A stretch of DNA of 22,874 nt from DASWTL01 sp036402155 (GTDB lineage: Bacteria > Bacteroidota > Bacteroidia > Sphingobacteriales > Sphingobacteriaceae): contig DASWTL010000300.1 in assembly GCA_036402155.1 (NCBI GenBank), positions 1 through 22,874 on the forward strand. Reading direction: 5' to 3'. Shown here piece after piece: positions 14,492 to 20,723 of the stretch. The position numbers and the translations under genes were made by a program. Each line of letters starts with the position of its first letter. The first letter of the stretch is position 1. The notes below the pieces were generated by a model. It did no database searches and was not told the origin of the DNA. It was given only the letters and a program-made list of their open reading frames with translations.

Positions 14492-15316
14492 TTAAGCTAA
14501 AGAAACAAGCTCCTCGTTTGCAATTTCTTCGTAAAGGTTATAATAATTTTCGAAATCAGAAGTCTGATCGTATCCTAAAGTTGGTTTAGCAGCTTTTTTA
14601 ACAAAGTTTAACATTTCATCATTCACTTCTGCATCACCAATAACAAACGCATCAGAATAATTTATAGCTCCTTTATAAAGTGAGTCACAGTCTGCATTTG
14701 CAAAATCTGACGTATGACTTGCAGTCATATCAGTCATAATAGCTTTAGTAGCAAAGTTCGGATCCAGCGACTCGCTGAACGTATCATTATAAATTGAATA
14801 AACTACTTTAGAGTTTTTAAAGGTCGGATCGTTTTTATACGTAGTTTTTAAATAAACCGGAACCAGGGCACTCATCCATCCATGGCAATGAACCACATCC
14901 GGCGCCCATCCTAATTTCTTCACAGTTTCCAGGGCTCCTTTGCAGAAAAAGATGGTACGTTCATCATTGTCTGAATAGAACTTGTTATTAGTATCCCGGA
15001 ATACGTACTTACGTTGAAAATATTCCTCATTATCCAGGAAGTATACCTGCATACGTGCTGAGGGTATTGAAGCCACTTTAATAATTAATGGATTATCATT
15101 ATCGTTTATAATGATGTTCATTCCGGAAAGCCTGATCACTTCATGTAAGCGGTTGCGCCTTTCATTAATATTGCCAAATCTTGGCATTAAGATACGGATC
15201 TCATAACCTTTGTCCTGCATGGCCTGAGGAAGTTGTCGTGTAATTTCTGATATCTTACTTAGTTCGAGGAAAGGCGACATCTCGTGCGTAATAAACAGTA
15301 ATTTCGTTTTTGCCAT
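14492..15316 (-). CDS. Short glycogen/starch synthase-like (GT5 N-domain) protein, probably non-catalytic
   Basis: A 274-residue protein matching only the N-terminal Rossmann half of GT5 glycogen synthases, which are normally about 480 residues. Recognisable parts are MAKTKLLFITHEMSPF, LPQAMQDKGYEIRILMPRFG, VYFLDNEEYFQRKYVF, DNDERTIFFCKGALE and PDVVHCHGWMSALVPVYLKT. The nucleotide-sugar loop Lys-X-Gly-Gly-Leu that follows APF in real synthases is replaced by LELSKISEI (residues 17-25), and HDW is changed to HGW. The whole C-terminal sugar-nucleotide domain is absent, with no sign of a frameshift downstream. It is therefore unlikely to make glycogen. It heads the set leading to DUF4270 and glmS and is divergent from panC. 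Database entries usually call such proteins glycogen synthase; I infer a regulatory or scaffold role. Confidence 0.85.
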   Translation of the reverse strand: MAKTKLLFITHEMSPFLELSKISEITRQLPQAMQDKGYEIRILMPRFGNINERRNRLHEVIRLSGMNIIINDNDNPLIIKVASIPSARMQVYFLDNEEYFQRKYVFRDTNNKFYSDNDERTIFFCKGALETVKKLGWAPDVVHCHGWMSALVPVYLKTTYKNDPTFKNSKVVYSIYNDTFSESLDPNFATKAIMTDMTASHTSDFANADCDSLYKGAINYSDAFVIGDAEVNDEMLNFVKKAAKPTLGYDQTSDFENYYNLYEEIANEELVSLA

Positions 15317-15354
15317 TCTCCAATTTTTTAGTTAAGGAAAGAATTTTAGAACTG

Positions 15355-15362
15355 CAAATATA
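15355..15362 (-). promoter_or_regulatory. -7 box (TATATTTG) before the glycogen-synthase-like gene
   Basis: On the minus strand TATATTTG matches TAnnTTTG exactly, 38 nt before the ATG at 15316. It would drive the glycogen-synthase-like, DUF4270 and glmS genes. A TTG at the normal -33 distance is missing. Confidence 0.45.
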
Positions 15363-15419
15363 AGCAAAATATATGATATAATTGATTTAAGCAAGTTCTT
15401 TTTGGTAGTAATTAAAGAA

Positions 15420-15447
15420 TTGCTCACTTTTGGCCCTTAAATTTTTG
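15420..15447 (+). promoter_or_regulatory. Promoter for panC (TTG-N17-AATTTTTG)
   Basis: TTG at 15420-15422 is 17 nt before AATTTTTG (15440-15447), one mismatch from TAnnTTTG. The predicted transcript would start just before 15457, leaving at most a very short leader and ruling out the in-frame TTG at 15430 as the start. Confidence 0.5.
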
Positions 15448-15456
15448 TCCACACCA

Positions 15457-16296
15457 TTGAAAATTTTTACCACCCGCACAGCGCTTTCTGAATATCTTTC
15501 AGTTGAAAGAGAACAAGGTAAATCAATTGGGTTTGTGCCTACCATGGGGGCCTTACATGAAGGTCATCTTTCGCTTATAAGAACCGCTGCTGAAAAAAGT
15601 GATCTGGTGGTGGTAAGCATTTTTGTTAATCCTACCCAGTTTAACGATTTAAATGACCTGAAAAAGTATCCCAGACCCATTGAATCGGATCTGGAGAAAT
15701 TAAAATCTGTAAAATGTGACGTGCTGTTTATGCCTGAAGTGAGTGAGATGTATTCCGGAGATGAGATTTGGGAACCCCAGTTAGACGGGTTGGATACCAT
15801 TCTTGAAGGAAAACAAAGAACGGGGCATTATAAAGGGGTTACGCAGATCGTAAAAAAACTTTTAGATGTAGTTAACCCTAACCTGGTCTTTTTCGGACAA
15901 AAAGATTATCAACAGTTCCTGATTATTTCAAAAATGGTGTCAAATTCCGGAATGAATATGGAAATAGTCATGTGTCCCACGGTCCGCGAAAAAGATGGCC
16001 TTGCCATGAGCTCCAGAAATATACATCTGTCTGATGAGGAACATCAGGTTGCGTTAACCTTATCAAGAGTACTTAAACAGGCAAAAACTGATTTTACAAC
16101 CTTGTCCATTCCGGAAGTAAAAGCAAAGGCAATAAAAACATTAACGTCAACACCCGGCTTAACATTGGAATATTTTGATATCTGTGATGGATCCAGTCTT
16201 CAGCCTGTCATAACAAAAGATTCTGACAGCATTATCGCCCTTATGGCGGCCCGGGTTGGCACTACCAGGCTTATAGATAATATCATAATCAGGTAA
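15457..16296 (+). CDS. panC: Pantothenate synthetase
   Basis: This 279-residue cytoplasmic ligase joins pantoate and beta-alanine with ATP to give pantothenate, the precursor of coenzyme A. Motifs are FVPTMGALHEGHLSLI (the HxGH nucleotide-binding signature), VSIFVNPTQFN, GHYKGVTQIVKKL, VFFGQKDYQQF and the MSSRN lysine-loop equivalent AMSSRNIHLS. The frame is open further upstream to TTG codons at 15430 and 15445. I chose the TTG at 15457 because it gives MKIFTTRTALSEYL, the usual PanC beginning, and because a promoter match covers the earlier codons. Length is then normal. panD follows after 71 nt with its own -7 box. The use of TTG should be noted; an automatic caller may choose 15430. Confidence 0.93.
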   Translation: MKIFTTRTALSEYLSVEREQGKSIGFVPTMGALHEGHLSLIRTAAEKSDLVVVSIFVNPTQFNDLNDLKKYPRPIESDLEKLKSVKCDVLFMPEVSEMYSGDEIWEPQLDGLDTILEGKQRTGHYKGVTQIVKKLLDVVNPNLVFFGQKDYQQFLIISKMVSNSGMNMEIVMCPTVREKDGLAMSSRNIHLSDEEHQVALTLSRVLKQAKTDFTTLSIPEVKAKAIKTLTSTPGLTLEYFDICDGSSLQPVITKDSDSIIALMAARVGTTRLIDNIIIR

Positions 16297-16355
16297 TTTA
16301 TTCTATTACAGCTCCATGGCCGTGCTTAAGTTACCCTATTCCGCACAAGTTTTCC

Positions 16356-16363
16356 TAATTTTG
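16356..16363 (+). promoter_or_regulatory. -7 box (TAATTTTG) directly before panD
   Basis: TAATTTTG is an exact match to TAnnTTTG and ends 4 nt before the panD ATG. A transcript from it would be leaderless or nearly so. The flanking CCTAATTTTGT is identical to the tadA box. Confidence 0.45.
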
Positions 16364-16367
16364 TAAA

Positions 16368-16718
16368 ATGATAATTGAGATCTTAAAATCAAAAATTCAT
16401 CGGGCTAAAGTTACGCAGGCAGAATTAAACTATACTGGCAGCATTACCATTGATGAAGATTTGATGGATGCAGCCAACATTCTTGTGAATGAAAAAGTGC
16501 AGATAGTGAATAATAACAATGGTGCACGTTTTGAAACATATGTTATTAAGGGGGAGCGTGGATCCGGAACTATTTGCCTGAATGGCGCAGCGGCACGATT
16601 AGCACAAGTTGGGGATATTATTATAATCATGACATTTGCTCAAATGCCTTATGAGGACGCGAAACTATATAGTCCTAAGCTTGTTTTCCCTGATGAAAAC
16701 AATAAGCTGATTAAATAA
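16368..16718 (+). CDS. panD: Aspartate 1-decarboxylase
   Basis: This 116-residue pyruvoyl enzyme makes beta-alanine from aspartate, supplying the second substrate of PanC. The self-cleavage site is Gly24-Ser25 in NYTGSITID; Ser25 becomes the pyruvoyl group. Catalytic and substrate residues appear at the expected places: Lys9, Arg54 and Tyr58 (ARFETYVIKGERGSG), and the NGAAARL loop at 71-77. Length is typical. It is the second gene of a panC-panD pair, and the next gene starts 5 nt after its stop, so panD, the flippase-like gene and the adenylyltransferase gene are probably one transcript. Confidence 0.97.
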   Translation: MIIEILKSKIHRAKVTQAELNYTGSITIDEDLMDAANILVNEKVQIVNNNNGARFETYVIKGERGSGTICLNGAAARLAQVGDIIIIMTFAQMPYEDAKLYSPKLVFPDENNKLIK

Positions 16719-16723
16719 AAAAT

Positions 16724-17737
16724 GTGTATAGCTCTTTCCTGTCCATTCTAAAATATTTGCTTTTACTTGGCGTGGGTATAGCCTTTTTATACCTGGCATT
16801 TCGTGAACAGGATACTGAAAAATTACTATCAGATCTTTTAAGGGCTGACTATCGATGGGTTGTAATTTCCGGTGTTGCCTGCCTTCTTTCTCACTTTTTC
16901 AGGGCATTAAGGTGGAAAATGCTAATTACACCACTGGATCATAAGCCCAAACTACAGCATACTTTTGCAGCAGTAATGGTAGGCTATCTTGCCAACCAGG
17001 CACTGCCAAGGCTTGGCGAGGTATCCAAATGTGCTACCCTATCAAAGGCTGAAAATATCCCGGCAGATCAGCTGATCGGAACGGTAGTTACAGAACGTAT
17101 CTGCGACACTATCATGCTGCTTATTGTGACAATACTTTCACTCATTTTTCAATATGACCATATTGCAGGCTTTATATTCGGCATTGTTAACCAGATAATG
17201 GTCAATCCAAACAAAATACTTTATCTGTCGATCTTCGGGGGCAGCATTGTTTTCTTAATAATCGCTTACCTGTTGCTTAAGGAAGAACTTGTAAGATTCC
17301 CCATGAAGGTTTATAATTTCATGAAAGGGATGAAAAACGGGCTATTGTCTATCATGAAAATAAAACGCATTAAGCTATTTGTTTTTTACTCCGCAATGAT
17401 CTGGGTGATGTACTTCTTATCAACCTACCTATGTTTCTTTGCTTTAGATTCAACGGCACATCTTGGGTTTGGGGCGGCGCTGGCCACACTTCTGTTTGGA
17501 AGCATTGGAATGACCATACCTGTGCAGGGTGGTATTGGCACGTATCATTATATGGTAGCCCAGGGTTTACTTGCTTACTCAATAAGTAAAAGCGACGGAT
17601 TGGCCTATGCAACAATCATTCACTCGTCACAAGCTCTAATAATCCTTGTTACCGGATCAATTAGTTTAATTTTTCTTATGTTAGTTTCTTCAAAAATGCA
17701 GTTAAAGAAAGCCAATGCAGAACTCAGATCTTCTTAA
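16724..17737 (+). CDS. Flippase-like (LPG synthase TM-region / UPF0104) membrane protein
   Basis: A 337-residue polytopic inner-membrane protein of the family that includes the transmembrane part of lysylphosphatidylglycerol synthase and AglD-like proteins. Family marks are FFRALRWKMLI, AVMVGYLANQALPRLGEVSK, TVVTERICDTIMLL and, near the end, SIGMTIPVQGGIGTYHYMV. About seven to eight hydrophobic segments are visible. No soluble aminoacyl-transfer domain is present, so it is not a complete MprF; lipid-linked substrate flipping is the usual guess. The start is GTG at 16724; the overlapping ATG at 16722 is in another frame that stops after nine codons. It lies 5 nt after panD and overlaps the following gene by 23 nt, so it is translationally coupled. 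Confidence 0.87.
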   Translation: MYSSFLSILKYLLLLGVGIAFLYLAFREQDTEKLLSDLLRADYRWVVISGVACLLSHFFRALRWKMLITPLDHKPKLQHTFAAVMVGYLANQALPRLGEVSKCATLSKAENIPADQLIGTVVTERICDTIMLLIVTILSLIFQYDHIAGFIFGIVNQIMVNPNKILYLSIFGGSIVFLIIAYLLLKEELVRFPMKVYNFMKGMKNGLLSIMKIKRIKLFVFYSAMIWVMYFLSTYLCFFALDSTAHLGFGAALATLLFGSIGMTIPVQGGIGTYHYMVAQGLLAYSISKSDGLAYATIIHSSQALIILVTGSISLIFLMLVSSKMQLKKANAELRSS

Positions 17738-18209
17738 GAATAAGATAGTAAACCCCGACCATTTAAAAGGTCTTATTGAAAGCTGGAAGTTACAGCATAA
17801 AAAAATCGTGTTTACCAATGGATGTTTTGACCTTTTACATCTTGGACATATTGATTATTTGGTTAAAGCCGCTGATCTGGGTGATAAATTAGTGATCGGA
17901 TTAAACTCTGACCGATCTACCCGGCAGTTAAAAGGTGATCACAGACCTATAAATAATGAGGAATCCCGTTCTGCCATTCTGGCTGCATTGTTTTTTGTTG
18001 ATGCGGTTGTATTGTTTGATGAAGAAACTCCAACTAATTTAATTGATCTGGTTAAGCCCGATATCCTGGTTAAGGGATCCGATTACAAAGTTAATGAAAT
18101 AGCGGGCGCCGATATAGTTACAGCCTCAGGTGGCGAAGTTCGTTTGATTGACTATTTACCAGGATATTCTACCACTGCAATCGAGAAAAAAATTAAAAAC
18201 TCAGGATAG
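17715..18209 (+). CDS. rfaE2: D-glycero-beta-D-manno-heptose 1-phosphate adenylyltransferase (RfaE2/HldE C-domain type)
   Basis: A 164-residue cytidylyltransferase-fold enzyme. By homology it converts heptose 1-phosphate plus ATP to ADP-heptose, the donor for LPS inner core. Motifs are KIVFTNGCFDLLHLGHIDYL, with the nucleotide-binding HLGH, VIGLNSDRSTRQLKGDHRPI, and the closing LVKPDILVKGSDY with LPGYSTTAIEKKI. The RfaE1 kinase half is absent, so this is the stand-alone adenylyltransferase form, with the kinase expected elsewhere. The ATG at 17715 overlaps the flippase-like gene by 23 nt. The pairing with a lipid flippase-like gene fits an envelope-sugar role. A related glycerol-phosphate cytidylyltransferase is the main alternative, but the ending favours RfaE2. 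Confidence 0.9.
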   Translation: MQNSDLLKNKIVNPDHLKGLIESWKLQHKKIVFTNGCFDLLHLGHIDYLVKAADLGDKLVIGLNSDRSTRQLKGDHRPINNEESRSAILAALFFVDAVVLFDEETPTNLIDLVKPDILVKGSDYKVNEIAGADIVTASGGEVRLIDYLPGYSTTAIEKKIKNSG

Positions 18210-18211
18210 TT

Positions 18212-18240
18212 TAAAACTTGCATCGGGAGATGGTGTTTTA
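18212..18240 (+). terminator. Weak hairpin after rfaE2, possible terminator
   Basis: TAAAAC (18212-18217) pairs with GTTTTA (18235-18240). Inside, after an interior loop, CATC pairs with GATG around a GGGA tetraloop. Only four Ts end the stem, so termination would be inefficient. Its right arm overlaps the following palindrome by three bases. Confidence 0.4.
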
Positions 18241-18257
18241 TGATTAACTAATCATAA
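18238..18257. promoter_or_regulatory. Perfect palindrome, candidate operator for the acyl-CoA dehydrogenase operon
   Basis: TTATGATTAACTAATCATAA has two exact 9-bp arms and a 2-bp spacer. It lies 75 bp before the acyl-CoA dehydrogenase ATG and has no T run, so it fits a dimeric repressor site better than a terminator. TetR-type regulators of fatty-acid genes often bind sites of this size. Confidence 0.45.
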
Positions 18258-18332
18258 CCGCCGGTGAAATAAATTTAATTGCTATCTTGTTTGTATCGGC
18301 AACATCCGGATTGATCTTTTTAATTACCAACT

Positions 18333-19478
18333 ATGCGATTTGAATTTACTGCAGAACAACTCTTAATTCAGCGGACTGCCCGTGATTTTGCTCAGCAGGA
18401 ATTGAAACCAGGCGTAATAGAACGTGATGAACACCAAAAATTTCCGGCTGAACAAATTAAAAAACTAGGCGAATTGGGTTTCATGGGAATGATGGTGGAT
18501 CCTTTATATAATGGTTCGGGATTGGATGCCGTTTCTTACATGCTTACCATCAAAGAGTTATCAAAAATTGATGCATCAGCGGCGGTAGTGGTATCAGTAA
18601 ATAATTCGCTGGTTTGCTATGGCCTTGAGGAATACGGTACTGAATATCAAAAAGAAAATTTCTTAAAGCCACTTGCTGCAGGAGAAAAGATCGGGGCATT
18701 TTGTCTTTCTGAGCCAGAAGCAGGATCAGACGCCACATCACTGAGAACCACAGCCATTGATATGGGAGACCATTACTTACTCAATGGCACCAAGAATTGG
18801 ATCACGAACGGAAGTTCCGCATCTACTTATCTTGTAATCGCCCAAACCGATGCAGCCAAACGTCATCAGGGAATAAATGCATTGATTGTGGAGAAAGGGA
18901 TGGAGGGATTTACAATCGGTCCAAAAGAAAACAAACTTGGAATACGCGGATCAGACACACATTCATTAATGTTTTCTGATGTTAAGATTCCAAAAGAAAA
19001 CCGTATCGGAGAGGAAGGTACAGGTTTCCGCTTTGCAATGAAGACCCTGGAGGGCGGACGGATTGGCATAGCGGCCCAGGCGCTCGGAATTGCCACAGGC
19101 GCTTATGAATTAGCTTTAAGGTATTCAAAAGAACGTAAAGCATTTGGAAAATCACTTGCAGAACACCAGGCAATACAATTCAAACTAGCAGATATGGCAA
19201 CTGAAATTGAAGCAGCCAAACTGTTATGCATAAAGGCCGCATGGCTGAAAGATCAGGGACTCCCTTTTGCGCAGGCAAGCTCAATGGCCAAATTGTTTGC
19301 ATCACAAATAGCTATGAAAACAACCATTGAGGCCGTACAAATACATGGCGGATACGGTTATGTGAAGGAATATCATGTAGAGCGCCTTATGAGAGATGCC
19401 AAGATTACCCAGATATATGAAGGCACATCAGAGATCCAAAGAATTGTAATCTCACGGGAAGTATTAAAGAAAAACTGA
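18333..19478 (+). CDS. Acyl-CoA dehydrogenase (short-chain/butyryl type)
   Basis: A 381-residue FAD enzyme that introduces the alpha-beta double bond into acyl-CoA in beta-oxidation, passing electrons to ETF. Seen are an all-helical N domain (about 1-120), the FAD/substrate motif FCLSEPEAGSDATSLRTTA, the beta-domain WITNGSSASTYLVIAQTD, then RIGIAAQALGIATGAYE, RKAFGKSLAEHQAIQFKLAD, VQIHGGYGYVKEYHVERLMRDA and the catalytic Glu363 in IYEGTSEIQR. That Glu position matches short-chain enzymes rather than isovaleryl-CoA or long-chain ones. Length is normal. It begins a tight cluster with two secreted proteins (5-nt gap). A palindrome upstream may be its operator. The exact chain length is not determinable from sequence alone. 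Confidence 0.95.
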   Translation: MRFEFTAEQLLIQRTARDFAQQELKPGVIERDEHQKFPAEQIKKLGELGFMGMMVDPLYNGSGLDAVSYMLTIKELSKIDASAAVVVSVNNSLVCYGLEEYGTEYQKENFLKPLAAGEKIGAFCLSEPEAGSDATSLRTTAIDMGDHYLLNGTKNWITNGSSASTYLVIAQTDAAKRHQGINALIVEKGMEGFTIGPKENKLGIRGSDTHSLMFSDVKIPKENRIGEEGTGFRFAMKTLEGGRIGIAAQALGIATGAYELALRYSKERKAFGKSLAEHQAIQFKLADMATEIEAAKLLCIKAAWLKDQGLPFAQASSMAKLFASQIAMKTTIEAVQIHGGYGYVKEYHVERLMRDAKITQIYEGTSEIQRIVISREVLKKN

Positions 19479-19483
19479 ACGTA

Positions 19484-20722
19484 ATGAAGAAGATAACAAC
19501 CTTTTTATTGTTGATTTTTATAATTACAACCTCCTGTAATAAAAAAACTGCAAGCCTTGAAACAGGTACCTGGAGAGCCACCGTGAAAACGGAAACAGGC
19601 ACTGAGATTCCCTTTAATTTTCAGGTAACCGACTCAGCCGGTGCAAAATATATCGATATAATTAACGGTGAAGACCGGTTCAGGGTTGATGATGTTATAG
19701 TCAGAGCAGATTCTGTAAACATCATTCTGCCTTTATTTAATGCCGAAATCAAATCGGTATTAGATAAAAATGGAAACCTTTACGGTAAGTTTATCAGACA
19801 TCTTGAGAGTAAAGATGTAGCGATGGATTTTAATGCCCAGCCACATATCTCCTGGCGCTTTTTCAACACTAAAGTAAAATCTAAATATACCGTTAACGGC
19901 CGCTGGTCAGTAACATTTACCAGCCTTGATGCAAAAGACACTACTATCGCCGTAGGTGAATTTGTTCAGAAAGGCACCAGCGTAACAGGTACATTTTTAA
20001 CCCGGACCGGCGATTACCGTTTTTTACAAGGCGCAATTTCAGACAATAAAATATACCTTTCCACCTTTGATGGTTCAAATACATTCATGTTTACCGGAAA
20101 GCTAACTGATAATAATACGATAACCGAAGGCAAATTTTATTCGGGATTGTCTTCAATAAAAAACTGGAATGCCAAACGGGATGAAAAAGCCATGCTGCCC
20201 GATTCATACTCTTTAACGGACTTGAAACGCGGTTATTCGACCATAAACTTTTCTTTCCCCAATCTGGACGGTCAACCTGTTTCATTACAGGACGACCGTT
20301 TTAAGAACAAAGTAGTTGTTGTTCAGTTATTTGGCTCATGGTGTCCGAATTGCATGGATGAAACCGCATATCTCACTTCATTTTATAATAATTATAAGGA
20401 TCGCGGGGTTGAAGTAATCGGTTTGGGATATGAAACCTCCCCTGATTTCGAAAAATCAAAAAGAAATATTCAACGTTTAAAAGACAGGCTTAATGTTAAT
20501 TACGAAATGCTTGTGACAGGCTTCATCAATAAAAAGGAAGCAGTTATGAAAAGCTTACCTGCACTTTCTACGTTCGTTGCATTTCCAACACTCATCATTA
20601 TTGATAAAAAGGGTACTGTCCGTAAGATCCATACAGGTTTTTCCGGCCCGGGAACCGGAAAACATTATACGGATTTTAAAAACGGTTTCGAAAAAACCAT
20701 CGATGACCTGCTGAAAGAATAA
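19484..20722 (+). CDS. TlpA-like thioredoxin-domain lipoprotein
   Basis: A 412-residue exported protein with a C-terminal redoxin domain. The signal peptide MKKITTFLLLIFIITTSC ends at Cys18, a somewhat atypical lipobox (Thr-Thr-Ser-Cys). Residues about 20-250 are beta-rich and seem to hold two lipocalin-like or DUF4369-like units, with LETGTWRATVKTETGTEIPF and a second beginning NGRWSVTFTS; GTFLTRTGDYRFLQG is conserved in such proteins. The thioredoxin fold starts near 255 with INFSFPNLDGQPVSLQD and has the redox pair Cys287-Pro-Asn-Cys290 in FGSWCPNCMDE, then FPTLIIIDKKG with the cis-Pro. It is probably a periplasmic thiol-disulfide reductase or sensor. It sits 5 nt after the dehydrogenase and 1 nt before the peptidase gene. 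Its partner is unknown. Confidence 0.88.
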   Translation: MKKITTFLLLIFIITTSCNKKTASLETGTWRATVKTETGTEIPFNFQVTDSAGAKYIDIINGEDRFRVDDVIVRADSVNIILPLFNAEIKSVLDKNGNLYGKFIRHLESKDVAMDFNAQPHISWRFFNTKVKSKYTVNGRWSVTFTSLDAKDTTIAVGEFVQKGTSVTGTFLTRTGDYRFLQGAISDNKIYLSTFDGSNTFMFTGKLTDNNTITEGKFYSGLSSIKNWNAKRDEKAMLPDSYSLTDLKRGYSTINFSFPNLDGQPVSLQDDRFKNKVVVVQLFGSWCPNCMDETAYLTSFYNNYKDRGVEVIGLGYETSPDFEKSKRNIQRLKDRLNVNYEMLVTGFINKKEAVMKSLPALSTFVAFPTLIIIDKKGTVRKIHTGFSGPGTGKHYTDFKNGFEKTIDDLLKE

Positions 20723-20723
20723 T

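Noticed and set aside
16297..16345. GGTAA/TTACC pairing after panC as a terminator
   Set aside because: The stem is only 5 bp with a long loop and no T tract.
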